Counted from the first letter of the stretch, positions 1 to 9,049 are shown. The stretch: 64,000 nt of DNA from DATLFA01 sp035525225 (GCA_035525225.1 DATLFA010000088.1:159330-223329); one strand, 5' to 3'. The notes: generated by a model not told the origin, from the letters alone. Made by a program: numbers and translations.

Positions 1-305
1 GCGTGGGCTACGCCGCTCTCGCCCGCTGCGGCGAACACTCGCTCGGCGACTGCGAGAGGGCCGGCGCTGTCCGCGGTGGAGGGTGCGTCGGCGGGGAACG
101 GCGAGCCCAGATGGACGACGGCGTCGGCCCCGGCGAAGAGGGGTCCGAGCTTGGCGGTCGCGAGGTCGACCACCCGATGGTCGACCTCGGGCGCGGTGGT
201 GACCCTGGCCTTGTCGAGGGCCAGGACAGAGACCCCGCACTCGGCCAAGCGGCGGCACAACCGAGAGCCGATGGAACCTGCTGCTCCGGTGACGATGACC
301 TTCAT
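1..305 (-). CDS. NAD-dependent epimerase/dehydratase family protein (N-terminal part)
   Basis: The first about 101 residues of a Rossmann-fold protein that runs off the left edge of the window. The N-terminus MKVIVTGAAGSIGSRLCRRL carries the GxxGxxG dinucleotide-binding motif directly after the first beta strand, and DAVVHLGSP fits the fourth strand of extended SDR epimerases. Substrate cannot be told because the catalytic and C-terminal parts lie outside the window. The ATG at 305-303 is the only start in this frame nearby. A GAAGG sequence just upstream, which could act as ribosome binding site, is supplied by a tandem 14-bp repeat. The neighbouring metalloprotease gene is divergent. Confidence 0.8.
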   Translation of the reverse strand, partial: MKVIVTGAAGSIGSRLCRRLAECGVSVLALDKARVTTAPEVDHRVVDLATAKLGPLFAGADAVVHLGSPFPADAPSTADSAGPLAVAERVFAAAGESGVAH

Positions 306-342
306 CGCGTGGCCTTCATCGCGTGGCCTTCATAGCGTGACC
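301..342. repeat. Three tandem 14-bp units at a start codon
   Basis: Two identical copies of TTCATCGCGTGGCC (301-314 and 315-328) are followed by a third with two mismatches (329-342). On the minus strand each unit begins ATGAAGG-like, so the duplication creates successive ATG codons in different frames and Shine-Dalgarno-like GAAGG ahead of the epimerase start. Confidence 0.8.
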
Positions 343-373
343 TTGGCGGTACCAAATTGCGCTCGCACGCCCC

Positions 374-379
374 TACCAT
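374..379 (+). promoter_or_regulatory. Putative -10 box of a leaderless transcript
   Basis: TACCAT ends exactly 6 nt before the ATG at 386, and no Shine-Dalgarno sequence lies between. This spacing would put the transcription start at the start codon. The same arrangement recurs at five other genes in the window. Confidence 0.45.
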
Positions 380-385
380 GCCGCT

Positions 386-1600
386 ATGAGCGACGAAGGT
401 CCATTCGGAGACGACGCGATGCCGTTCCCGCCGCCGATGCTCGCCGAGCTCATGCGCATGATGCAAGCGGCCGGCCCGATCAGCTGGGACACCGCCAAGC
501 AGCTGGCGACCACCATCGCGACCCAGGGTGCGAGCGAGGCCAACGTCGACCCGAGCGAACGCATGGCCATCGAAGAGCTCGCGCGCGTCGCCGATCTCCA
601 CGTGCAGAACGCCACCGGCCTCACCACGATCGTCGAAGGGCGGCCGCCAGTCATCGCCGCGGTGAACCGATCGACGTGGGCGATGCGCACCCTCGACACC
701 TACCGGCCACTGCTCGAGACGCTCGGCGAGTCCATCGCGCGCGTTTCGCGCGAAAGCATGCCCGGCCCAGAAGAACTGACCGATCCGTCGTTGGCATGGC
801 TCACGCCGATGATGCATGCGCTCAATCCCATGTTGCTCGGTTTGACCGCAGGATCGATGGTGGGCCATCTCGCGAGTCGTTCGTTGGGCACCTACGACCT
901 TCCGGTACCGCGCCGGCCGAACAACGAAGTGATGATCGTCGTGCCCAACCTCGACGCGTTCGGCGACGATTGGTCGTTGCCTCGCGACGAGTTGCGATTG
1001 TGGATCTGTGTGCATGAGCTCGTGCACCACGCCGTGCTCTCATTGCCGCACGTACACCAACGCATCACCTCGTTGCTACAAGAGCATGCGTCGACGTTCA
1101 CTGCTGACCACAGCGCACTGCACGAGCGGCTCGGCGAGATCGACATCACCAGTCTGTTGCAAGGACAAGGACCAGATTCGCTCGAAGACATGCAGCGCAT
1201 CATCGGCGATCCCGAAGTGGTACTGGGCGCGGTGCAGTCACCGGCACAGCGAGCATTGCTCCCCCACCTCGAGGCCATCATCTGCGCGGTCGTGGGCTAT
1301 GTCGATCACACAATGGATTCGATCGGAGCCCACCTCATCAGTTCCTACGCGATGCTGACCGAGGCTTTACGCCGCCGACGCGTCGAAGCCGACGCGTCTG
1401 ATCGCTTCGTCGAAAAGATCCTCGGGTTCAACCTGACGCAACAGCAATACGATCGCGGCCGGCATTTCATCGACGGCATCGTCGAACGCAGTGGTCCCGA
1501 CGCGGTCGCGCAGTTGTGGGACAGCGCGCGTATGTTGCCCACGCCTAGCGAGATCGACGCGCCCGGTTTGTGGCTGGCCCGTCTCGAGCTCCCCGAATAG
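386..1600 (+). CDS. Zinc-dependent metalloprotease-like protein, DUF2342 family
   Basis: A 404-residue protein with a zinc-metallopeptidase signature HELVH at residues 210-214, within WICVHELVHHAV. The overall composition, length and helical character fit the actinobacterial DUF2342 family, sometimes annotated as F420-biosynthesis-associated or putative hydrolase. The in vivo substrate of this family is unknown to me. There is no signal peptide or membrane segment, so it is probably cytoplasmic. It is a single gene; the start ATG lacks a Shine-Dalgarno sequence but sits 6 nt after a TACCAT box, suggesting leaderless translation. The next gene downstream is a degraded DUF222 gene on the other strand. 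Confidence 0.85.
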   Translation: MSDEGPFGDDAMPFPPPMLAELMRMMQAAGPISWDTAKQLATTIATQGASEANVDPSERMAIEELARVADLHVQNATGLTTIVEGRPPVIAAVNRSTWAMRTLDTYRPLLETLGESIARVSRESMPGPEELTDPSLAWLTPMMHALNPMLLGLTAGSMVGHLASRSLGTYDLPVPRRPNNEVMIVVPNLDAFGDDWSLPRDELRLWICVHELVHHAVLSLPHVHQRITSLLQEHASTFTADHSALHERLGEIDITSLLQGQGPDSLEDMQRIIGDPEVVLGAVQSPAQRALLPHLEAIICAVVGYVDHTMDSIGAHLISSYAMLTEALRRRRVEADASDRFVEKILGFNLTQQQYDRGRHFIDGIVERSGPDAVAQLWDSARMLPTPSEIDAPGLWLARLELPE

Positions 1601-1639
1601 CCCATGCCAGGTGCGGCTGCCGCAGTGCGCGATCGTAGG

Positions 1640-2760
1640 TCATGGCGGTCCCCGTGTGACGTGGTCGAAGCGCGTGCCGTCGGGTCGGTAGACGTCGAAG
1701 TCGAAGGCGGTGCCGTCGAGCCGCCAGTGGCGTTGCGCCATCGTCGGCGCATAGATATGCCGGCCTTGGTTCAATACTTCGCCGCGGCTGCCCAGCACCA
1801 TCGGGATGATCGCCGCGTCGCACGCCAGGCGGCGCACGGTGTCCGGCGAGATGGGGGTGCCGTCGAAGAGCTCGCAGATGCCGTTGGCGGCCAGCACCCC
1901 GGTGAGGGTCTGGAAGTCGATCAACACCGACAGCGACACCACCGCCGGCCGAGGCTTCGCGCGGTGACCCGCTCGGAGGTGATCGGCGGCTTCGGCCGCC
2001 GCCGCATCGGGCTCGCCGGTTTCGGTGCCGGACAGGACCCGGCGGGCGATCTCGCTCACCGCTTCGGCGCGGCGGTACTTCAACGTCTTTTCGTCGAGCG
2101 CCGTCGGCTTGCGATCGGGGTGCAGCGCCCGCCACAGCTGCTCGGCGACGAGATCCACGGCCCGTTCGATCGGCGCGGTCGCCTCCGGATCCCACTCGCC
2201 GAACAGGGCCCGCATCCCGGAGTCCCGGTCGAAGAAGCGCACCTGCTGGCGCGCCTTGAGACGCGCCGCCCGAGCGGCGCCACCGCGCCGTCGTTGTCGA
2301 TCACCAACTGATGCGCCGTGCGCTCGAGCTGCTCCGGCGACGACGACTTCGCCGCGGCCACCAACGAACCCGCCTGCGGCAACAGTGCCGCCGGCACGAT
2401 CCCCGCCACCGCATCGACATGCGCCGGCGAAATCTCCCCCGCCGACAACGCGTCACCCAACGCCGGCAGAGCCTCGATCACCTTGGCCCGCTTCGCCGAC
2501 CGCGCCGCATCACGACCCGACGTCTTCGTCTTGTCCGCCAACCACGCCGCGGCATCAGCCGCACCATCAGCGCGCGGCCCATTGACGCCGCGTGAACACC
2601 GCCAACGCCACCGCAAACACCGCCTCGCCCCGACCCTGCACCCGCGCCACTCCACGCAACACTTACCGGCCTCACCGACCGTCATCGGCCCCGCGACAAT
2701 CGCCTCCAGCATCTCGAGCACACCAGCACGGGCGGCGCATCCATCAACAACGACATACAA
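1640..2760 (-). pseudogene. Degraded DUF222 / 13E12-repeat HNH endonuclease gene
   Basis: Two reading frames together give a DUF222-like protein. The upstream part (about 2760-2290) reads AAWLADKTKTSGRDAARSAK and ISPAHVDAVAGIVPAALLPQ, typical of the DUF222 core. The frame then changes near 2270-2295, and 2242-1640 continues with DRDSGMRALFGEWDPEA and GTPISPDTVRRLACDA. The C-terminal HNH nuclease module is absent: APTMAQR joins directly to HWRLDGTAFDFDVYRPDG, so the Cys/His motif normally between them is lost, apparently by an internal deletion. The extreme N-terminal part is also poorly conserved. The 13E12 family is a multicopy actinobacterial element; this copy is almost certainly inactive. 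The left end is placed at the TGA at 1640-1642; the right end is approximate. Confidence 0.75.
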
Positions 2761-2916
2761 CAACTGTAAAGACACCCACTGACAGTCACCGAAAGTGGTC
2801 AACGCACCCACAGTCGCGAACGCGCCCCGCGCGAACGCGCACGATGGCAAGGTGACGTGCCATGTCACGGACGTCGAACGCTTCAAGGCCTGACGGCCCG
2901 GTGGCGAGCTCGGTCG

Positions 2917-4557
2917 TCAGCCGATGCCTTTGCGCAGCAAGCGGCCCGGGCGGACACCGGCCCGGTCGACGCCGTTGCGGCGCACGGCGGTGCCGCGTAC
3001 CCAGACGTGCTCGATGCCGGTCGGATGCGCGACGAGTCGATCCGCACCGCCGGGAAAGTCGTGCACGCGTGCTTCGTGGCCGCCACCAACAGACGCGGGA
3101 TCGAAGGCGACGAGATCGGCCACGGCGCCGGGACGCAGCACACCTCGATCGGTCAGGCCATAGACGAGGGCGGGATGGCCGGTGAGACGCCATACCGCAT
3201 CTTCGATCGACAGATCACCACGTTCACGGACGAAGCGGGCGAGAAGGTGCGTGGTGTAGTTGGCGTCGCACAGCTGACTGGTGTGCGCGCCGGCATCGGA
3301 CAGACCGACCATCATCGCCTTGTCGCCCAACAACTCCGCGATCTGTTCTTCGTCGTCGTTGGTCATCGCGATGCGAAAGCGCGTCGTCGGGTCTTTCAGC
3401 GCGAGGTCGACCATAGCGTCGAGTGGCTCGCCGCGCTCGCCGGCGCGCGCCGCCATCGTCTGGCCGTTGATCAGGTCACGGTGCACGTCGCTCTCGGCGA
3501 TCACCGCCGTGTCGAGGATGTTGCCCCAGAGGCCGCGCACTTCGACGCTGGCGCGCTTGCGCCACTCGGGCTGAGCGATGAGCGCGGTGCGTTTGTCGGA
3601 CGGCAGTTCGAGGATGTCGTTGAACGCCGGGACGTTGGCGAAGGGGAACGGGTCGCACAGCTGCATCTGCACGACGATCGGCTTGCATGACACCTGCGGG
3701 TACACCCGCCCGCCGCTCTTGTGCACCCGCGCGACGAGATCGGGCGCGTATGCCAAGTTGTCTTTCTGGGTGACGATCGCGACCCACGTGAACGGTCGGT
3801 CGATCTGTCGGGAAAGCTCGGCCATCTCCTCGACGAAGAAGTCAGGCCCGTAGACCGATTCGATCGTGCCTTGTTGTTTGTCGCCGAGTACCTGTGCCAG
3901 CGCGCGGATCTCGCTCATATCGGCGGCCCTCGATGGTACCGGTTTGCCGTAAGCGCCAACGTGGCCGGGCGAGCGCGACGTCGACAGACCGATCGCGCCG
4001 GCGTCGAGTGCCTCGCCGACGATCGAGCACATGCGGGCGACCTCTTCGTTCGTTGCGCCGCGCTCGGTCGCGTCTTCGTCCATCACGAAGAACCGGATCG
4101 GTGTGTGGCCGATCAGCGCCGCCACGTTGACGCGCATCGGTGTGCGGTCGATGGTGTCGAGATACTCGGGGAAGGTTTCGAATTCCCAGCGGATGCCCGC
4201 CTCGAGCGCGGCATAGGGCATGCCCTCGACGTTCTCGAGCGTGCGCATGATGATCGGGCGATGCCGCGCATGGGTCGGCGCGATGCCGAACCCGCAGTTG
4301 CCGACGACGACCGACGTCACCCCGTGCCACGACGACGGTGTGAGGTCCGGATCCCAGAGCACCTGGGCGTCGTAGTGCGTGTGGGGATCGATGAAACCGG
4401 GCGCGAGCACCAGGCCGTCGAGGTCTACCGATGTGGCATCGGTCGCAGTAACGGTGCCGATCTCGGTGATACGACCGTCGCGAACCGCAACGTCGGCGCG
4501 TCGTGAGGGCGCTCCGGTGCCGTCCACGACCGTTGCGCCTCGAAGAACGAGATCCAC
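2917..4557 (-). CDS. N-acyl-D-amino-acid deacylase-like amidohydrolase
   Basis: A 546-residue amidohydrolase-superfamily protein of the D-aminoacylase group, expected to hydrolyse N-acyl or cyclic amide bonds with active-site zinc. The N-terminal beta-sandwich begins VDLVLRGATVVDGTGAPSRR, followed by the metal motif IDPHTHYDAQVLWDP and GNCGFGIAPTHARHR, which is diagnostic for this group. SDAGAHTSQLCD late in the protein supplies the conserved Asp. The GTG at 4557-4555 is chosen over more upstream in-frame codons because GGGGAGG lies just before it and the domain starts there. It diverges from the amidohydrolase at 4660. The true substrate is uncertain, since many actinobacterial homologues have no assigned activity. 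Confidence 0.85.
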   Translation of the reverse strand: MDLVLRGATVVDGTGAPSRRADVAVRDGRITEIGTVTATDATSVDLDGLVLAPGFIDPHTHYDAQVLWDPDLTPSSWHGVTSVVVGNCGFGIAPTHARHRPIIMRTLENVEGMPYAALEAGIRWEFETFPEYLDTIDRTPMRVNVAALIGHTPIRFFVMDEDATERGATNEEVARMCSIVGEALDAGAIGLSTSRSPGHVGAYGKPVPSRAADMSEIRALAQVLGDKQQGTIESVYGPDFFVEEMAELSRQIDRPFTWVAIVTQKDNLAYAPDLVARVHKSGGRVYPQVSCKPIVVQMQLCDPFPFANVPAFNDILELPSDKRTALIAQPEWRKRASVEVRGLWGNILDTAVIAESDVHRDLINGQTMAARAGERGEPLDAMVDLALKDPTTRFRIAMTNDDEEQIAELLGDKAMMVGLSDAGAHTSQLCDANYTTHLLARFVRERGDLSIEDAVWRLTGHPALVYGLTDRGVLRPGAVADLVAFDPASVGGGHEARVHDFPGGADRLVAHPTGIEHVWVRGTAVRRNGVDRAGVRPGRLLRKGIG

Positions 4558-4659
4558 GATGCCTCCCCGAGTGCTGCCGGCGCAGACGTCAGACGGCTGA
4601 CCATATCGCCTTCGGGGAAGGTAATCTCGCTCAGACATCCAGCGTTGAAGGGGGAGACG

Positions 4660-5817
4660 ATGCTGATCTCATGCGATTCTCACGTGGTCGAGCCTGGGGA
4701 GTTGTGGCTCGAGCGGCTACCGGCCAAGTACCGCGACCGCGCACCGAGGGCGGTGCAGGATACCAAGAACCATCATTGGTACTTCACCGGGCCCGACCTG
4801 CCGCGTGGTGTCGATCTCACGTTGTCGCGCAACGCGGGAATGACGGCACGCGAGGTCGACGACATCCTGGCCGAAGACCCCGATGCGTGGGTCGGCGCGC
4901 GCGGTGGTCACGATCCTGTCGAGCGCCTTCGCGACATGTGGGCCGATGACACGATCGCCGACGTCTTGTATCCGACGGCGGGCCTCAGCTTGTTGTCCTA
5001 TGACGACGCCGAGTTCCAGTTCGCCTGCATCCAGGCCTACAACAACTGGCTCGCCGAGTTCTGTGCCACCGACAAGGATCGTCTCATCGGGTTGGCGATG
5101 GTACCGACCTGGGATATCGCCCGCGCGGTTGCCGAAGTCGAACGGTGCAACGACCTCGGTCTGCGCGGTGGACTGATGTGGGCGTCGCCCCCCGACCAAC
5201 GTGAATACAGCTACTTCACCGATCACTACGAACGGCTGTGGGCGGTCGCCTCCGAACGCAACTTCCCGCTGTCGATCCACATTCTCGCCGGGCACGGTTC
5301 CAAGGGCATGGCCAACTACGGCAAGACCGTCGAAGACACCTTCTACTTCGGCGTCGTCGTCCGCGACGAGATCCAGCGGACGCTCTCCGAGTTGATCATC
5401 GCCGGTGTGTTCGAGCGCCACCCGAACCTCCACATCGTCGCTGCCGAAGCAGGCATCGACTACGTGGCCCGGCTCGAGAAGCGACTCGACTCGACGATGA
5501 AGATGTGGTGGCACGCGCTCGACCATGAACTCAAGTTGATGCCGTCCGAATACTTTCGGCGCAACGTCTACTGCACCTACATCTCTGACCCCATCGGTCT
5601 CAACAACTTGCGCTTCACCGATGCCGCGCACTTCATGTGGTCGAGCGACTATCCCCACGGCGCCGCGACATGGCCGAACTCTGCGGCAACGGTCAAGGCC
5701 GAGTTCGACGAGTTCGGCGTACCCGAAGACCAACGCGTGCGCTTGACGTTGACAAACGTGGCCGAGCTCTACGGCATCGACATCGAGACGGTACGCGAAC
5801 CGAGCCCCAAGCTCTGA
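4660..5817 (+). CDS. Amidohydrolase family protein (Amidohydro_2)
   Basis: A 385-residue TIM-barrel metal-dependent hydrolase of the PF04909 type. Visible landmarks are the first-strand motif ISCDSHVVEP, the long helical insert around YNNWLAEFC, LSIHILAGHG, HPNLHIVAAEAG and the terminal metal-site segment WSSDYPHGAATWP. Relatives include decarboxylases of aromatic or unsaturated acids as well as hydrolases, so the reaction is open. The ATG at 4660 is preferred over the in-frame ATG at 4645 because GGGGGAG stands immediately before it. It starts a same-strand run of four genes (4660-9000) that also holds two aldolase-type lyases and a second amidohydrolase, which suggests a small catabolic operon. 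Confidence 0.85.
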   Translation: MLISCDSHVVEPGELWLERLPAKYRDRAPRAVQDTKNHHWYFTGPDLPRGVDLTLSRNAGMTAREVDDILAEDPDAWVGARGGHDPVERLRDMWADDTIADVLYPTAGLSLLSYDDAEFQFACIQAYNNWLAEFCATDKDRLIGLAMVPTWDIARAVAEVERCNDLGLRGGLMWASPPDQREYSYFTDHYERLWAVASERNFPLSIHILAGHGSKGMANYGKTVEDTFYFGVVVRDEIQRTLSELIIAGVFERHPNLHIVAAEAGIDYVARLEKRLDSTMKMWWHALDHELKLMPSEYFRRNVYCTYISDPIGLNNLRFTDAAHFMWSSDYPHGAATWPNSAATVKAEFDEFGVPEDQRVRLTLTNVAELYGIDIETVREPSPKL

Positions 5818-5854
5818 CTGGAGCTCGCATGCGCTGACGACTCAAGGGGGAGCA

Positions 5855-6814
5855 ATGGATCGAGGAACGATCAAACCGGTGCGCACCGCGTTGTTCGTCG
5901 CCGGCAGCAACGAGAGCGAGCTGGCGAAGAGCCCGGACTATGGCGCCGATCTCGTCGTCATCGACATCGAGGAACCCCGCACGCCTTATCCCGAACACGA
6001 GCGCGAGCGCACGCGCGGGTTGGTGTCCGAGTTCTTGTCGTCCGCACCAACGGGGCCCGGCAATCCGCTGTACTTCGTCCGTGTGCAGGCGATCGACTCC
6101 GGACGCACGTGGACCGACCTACGGGCGGTGGTCAAGCCGGCGCTGAGCGGCATCGTGCAACCCAAGATCCAATCGCCGATCGATGTGTCCAAGATGGATG
6201 CGCTGTGTGAGGCGATCGAGCTCGAGACCGACCGGACGCCGGGCGACCTGATGCTCTATCCGATCTTCGAGACGGCCAACTCGCTGCGGCTGGGTTACGA
6301 GATCGCGATGGCATCGCCCCGCATCAAGTACATGGGCGGCGCGGTTTCGCGATTCGGCGATATCCACCAGGCGGTCGGGTTTCGTTGGACCGCCGAGGGG
6401 CGCGAGTCGTTGTTCTTGCGGTCCAAGCTCCTCATCGATGCCCGTGCGGCAGGCGTGCGTTATCCGATCTCGGGCATGTGGGGCGGCGGGCTGCACGATG
6501 TCCAAGGTCTGCGCCGCTGGGCAAACGAGCTGCGCGACCTCGGCTACTACGGCATGATGATCGGCGCGGCCGAACACGTCGAGATCGTGAACGAGGTCTT
6601 CTCTCCGACTGCCGAAGAGATCAAGTACTGGAGCGAGCTCGACACCCTCGCCGCCGCGGCCGAGCGCAAGGCCGACTCCGGCCCGATCCTGCACGGTGAT
6701 GCCAGCCAAGGCGAGGCGCACGTGGTGCACATCGCGCACGTCGGTTCGGCGCGCCTCAACCTCGAGTGGGCGCGGGGCCTCGGTATGGTCGACGACTCCG
6801 GAGGATTGCGATGA
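5855..6814 (+). CDS. HpcH/HpaI aldolase / CitE-like lyase
   Basis: A 319-residue protein of the HpcH/HpaI aldolase and citrate-lyase beta-subunit fold. It shows RTALFVAGSNESELAKS at the N-terminus, ADLVVIDIEEPRTP with the acidic metal-site residues, an IVQPKIQSP strand and LMLYPIFETANSLR, in the order expected for CitE-like proteins. Such enzymes cleave or form C-C bonds next to a carboxylate or CoA ester with Mg2+. A GGGGGAG ribosome binding site precedes the ATG. The stop overlaps the ATG of the next amidohydrolase by 4 bp (ATGA), so the two are translationally coupled. Confidence 0.85.
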   Translation: MDRGTIKPVRTALFVAGSNESELAKSPDYGADLVVIDIEEPRTPYPEHERERTRGLVSEFLSSAPTGPGNPLYFVRVQAIDSGRTWTDLRAVVKPALSGIVQPKIQSPIDVSKMDALCEAIELETDRTPGDLMLYPIFETANSLRLGYEIAMASPRIKYMGGAVSRFGDIHQAVGFRWTAEGRESLFLRSKLLIDARAAGVRYPISGMWGGGLHDVQGLRRWANELRDLGYYGMMIGAAEHVEIVNEVFSPTAEEIKYWSELDTLAAAAERKADSGPILHGDASQGEAHVVHIAHVGSARLNLEWARGLGMVDDSGGLR

Positions 6815-8268
6815 CCAAGTCAGCGGATATCCGCAAGCAACTCGACTTTCCGATCATCGACGCCGATGGGCACTTCGTCGAAGTGCTCCCGTTGCTGCAC
6901 GATCACGTCGTCTCGTTCCTCGAGGATTGGGGCGGCGCGGCACTGCGCGATCGCTTCCTCGAGAGTGGCTTCGGTGCCACCGACACCGCAACGGTGCTGA
7001 TGGACCGCACGACCGAGGGCGTCCGCCGCGACTGGCGGGCGATGCCGTCGTGGTGGGGATGGCAGTGCCGCAACACCATCGACCGGGCCTCGTGTCACCT
7101 GCCGCGACTGCTGTACGAACGCCTCGACGAGATGGGCATCGACTACATGCTCGCGTACCCTTCGTCGACGTTGGCCTACCTCGACGTCTGGGATGGCGAG
7201 CTCGCGCAAGGTTTGGCCCGCGCGGCCAACACCGCGTTCGCGCACGAGTTCGTACCGTTCGCCGACCGCATCACGCCCGGTGGCATCATCCCCATGCACA
7301 CCCCCGAGATCGCGATCGCCGAGCTCGAGTACGCAGTCAACGAACTGGGGATCAAGGCGGTGCTCATCGCCGGCTATGCCCGCCGATCGATCGGCCGCAT
7401 CGAGGAGGAAGCGCCCAAGCTCTCCCGCCTTGCCTACCGTCTCGATCAGTTCGGCCTCGACAGCCCGTATGACTACGACCCGTTCTGGCAGCGCTGCATC
7501 GATCTCGGCGTCGCGCCGGTATCGCACAGCGCCATGCAGTATCACCGCGTCGAGCGATCGGTCTCCAACTATGTCGCCAACCACATCGGCGGTCTGTCGA
7601 GCTGCCATCACGGCCTGGTCAAGTCACTGTTCCTCGGTGGGGTGACGGCCCGATTCCCGAAACTGCGCTTCGGCCTGCTCGAAGGCGGCGTCGCGTTCGG
7701 CTGCAGCTTGTACAACGACCTGCTCGCGCACTGGGAAAAGCGCAACGCCAACGCGATCGGCGATCTCGATCCCGACATTCTCGATGTCGAGGGCCTCATG
7801 CGCTACTTCGAGAAGTACGGCGACGAGAACGCAGTCGCGCATCTCGACACGCTGCGCGCGTTCTACAGCCGACCGTCCGCACGACCTGAGCAGCTCGACG
7901 AGTTCGCAGCCGCGATGATCTCGAGCCCCGAAGAGTTGCGCGATCGGTTCGTGCCCAACTTCTACTTCGGGTGCGAGGCCGACGACCGGATGATCGCGTG
8001 GGCCTTCAACGAGATGGTCAATCCGCTAGGCGCCCGTCTGCGGCCGATCTTCGGCTCTGATGTCTCGCATTGGGACGTTCCCGACTTCACCGAGCCTGTC
8101 GAAGAGGCCTTCGAGCTCGTCGAAGACGGCGTCATCACCGAAGCCGACTTTCGCGAGTTCGCCTTCGTCAACCCGGCGCGGCTGCACTACGCCATGAACC
8201 CTCGATTCTTCGAGGGGACTTCCGTGGACCGCCAAGTGGCCGCCGTGTCCGGCGAGTTGCTCGCCTGA
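6811..8268 (+). CDS. Amidohydrolase family protein (Amidohydro_2), long form
   Basis: A 485-residue member of the same Amidohydro_2 family as the gene at 4660 but about 100 residues longer. The first metal motif is FPIIDADGHFVE. SHSAMQYHR, LRFGLLEGGVAFG and FGSDVSHWDVPDF mark later barrel strands and the conserved Asp. An extra helical stretch (around LMRYFEKYGDENAVAHLDTL) separates the last strands. The ATG overlaps the stop of the CitE-like gene, fixing the start. With the lyases on either side it probably processes an intermediate of one pathway; its substrate is not deducible from sequence. Confidence 0.85.
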   Translation: MTKSADIRKQLDFPIIDADGHFVEVLPLLHDHVVSFLEDWGGAALRDRFLESGFGATDTATVLMDRTTEGVRRDWRAMPSWWGWQCRNTIDRASCHLPRLLYERLDEMGIDYMLAYPSSTLAYLDVWDGELAQGLARAANTAFAHEFVPFADRITPGGIIPMHTPEIAIAELEYAVNELGIKAVLIAGYARRSIGRIEEEAPKLSRLAYRLDQFGLDSPYDYDPFWQRCIDLGVAPVSHSAMQYHRVERSVSNYVANHIGGLSSCHHGLVKSLFLGGVTARFPKLRFGLLEGGVAFGCSLYNDLLAHWEKRNANAIGDLDPDILDVEGLMRYFEKYGDENAVAHLDTLRAFYSRPSARPEQLDEFAAAMISSPEELRDRFVPNFYFGCEADDRMIAWAFNEMVNPLGARLRPIFGSDVSHWDVPDFTEPVEEAFELVEDGVITEADFREFAFVNPARLHYAMNPRFFEGTSVDRQVAAVSGELLA

Positions 8269-8295
8269 AAGCACTGACCAACGAAAGGATCAACC

Positions 8296-9000
8296 ATGCG
8301 TGAAGACGATCCGAGGTTCAAGATCGCCGCGGCGCGCCGCATACTCGCCCGCGAGGGATGCGAGAGCGCGGTTGCCGGCCACGTGTCGATGCGGGCGGCG
8401 GGCGAAGCCGCGTTCTGGGTGACCCCGTTCGAGTACTTCGACGAGACCACCCCTGATCGTGTGATCAAGGTCAGCATGGACGGACGGCTGCTCGAGGGCG
8501 ACTACGAGCCGTCACCGGCGGTCGAGTTCCACGCGGCGTTCTACAAGGCACGGCCCGACGTCAACTCGGTGATCCACACGCATTCGCACTACGCCATGGT
8601 GTTCTCGACAACGCGCCGCGTCATCGGCCAGTACAATGTCGGCTCGGTGCTCTTCTACAACGAGCAGGCGCTCTATGAGGACGACGGTGAGACGCCGGCG
8701 GTCGATGGCCCGGTCATGGCCGACCTGCTGGGCGTCGACAAGAGCGTGGTCCTCATCAAGAACCATGGCGCGGTGATCGTTGCCGAGTCGCTCGAGACGT
8801 GCACGGTGATGTCGTTCATGCTCGAGAAGTGCGCGCAATACCACATCGAAGCCGAAGCGATCGGTGGCACCGAGTTTCCCGAGAAAGAAGTGCTGCGGGG
8901 CAAAGACGCCTACCATAAGTACTTCTTGCCCAACATGTGGGAAGCGAACTACCGCCGGTTGCGTAAGAGCGACCCCGACCTCTTCAGTTACGTGGGTTGA
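8296..9000 (+). CDS. Class II aldolase/adducin family protein
   Basis: A 234-residue zinc-dependent class II aldolase fold (fuculose-phosphate aldolase/adducin). Metal ligands appear in NSVIHTHSHYAMVFS (the HxH pair) and in LIKNHGAVIVAESLE, the standard second histidine segment. AGHVSMRAAG near the N-terminus is the substrate-binding loop position. A ribosome binding site AAAGGA lies before the ATG, 27 bp after the preceding amidohydrolase. Members act as aldolases, epimerases or decarboxylases; the operon suggests a carboxylic-acid catabolic role. The gene ends at a repeat-containing convergent junction. Confidence 0.87.
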   Translation: MREDDPRFKIAAARRILAREGCESAVAGHVSMRAAGEAAFWVTPFEYFDETTPDRVIKVSMDGRLLEGDYEPSPAVEFHAAFYKARPDVNSVIHTHSHYAMVFSTTRRVIGQYNVGSVLFYNEQALYEDDGETPAVDGPVMADLLGVDKSVVLIKNHGAVIVAESLETCTVMSFMLEKCAQYHIEAEAIGGTEFPEKEVLRGKDAYHKYFLPNMWEANYRRLRKSDPDLFSYVG

Positions 9001-9010
9001 CGCGCGCTCT

Positions 9011-9049
9011 CCGCTCAGAGGGCCGCTCGGGCCCGTCGCCTTCGGCGAC
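9011..9049. repeat. Copy of the dispersed GC-rich repeat plus hairpin at a convergent junction
   Basis: Positions 9011-9034 (CCGCTCAGAGGG then CCGCTCGGGCCC) match the dispersed repeat found at several other sites. It is followed by GTCGCC-TTC-GGCGAC (9035-9049), a 6-bp hairpin. It lies between the ends of the convergent class II aldolase and thiolase genes and may act as terminator for both. Confidence 0.75.

Noticed and set aside
302..1030. Long minus-strand ORF opposite the metalloprotease
   Set aside because: Arg/His-rich antisense shadow of the 386-1600 gene, as commonly seen in high-GC DNA.
2080..2886. A complete 268-residue protein
   Set aside because: Only the middle is DUF222; its C-terminal part is a wrong frame over the second half of the broken gene.
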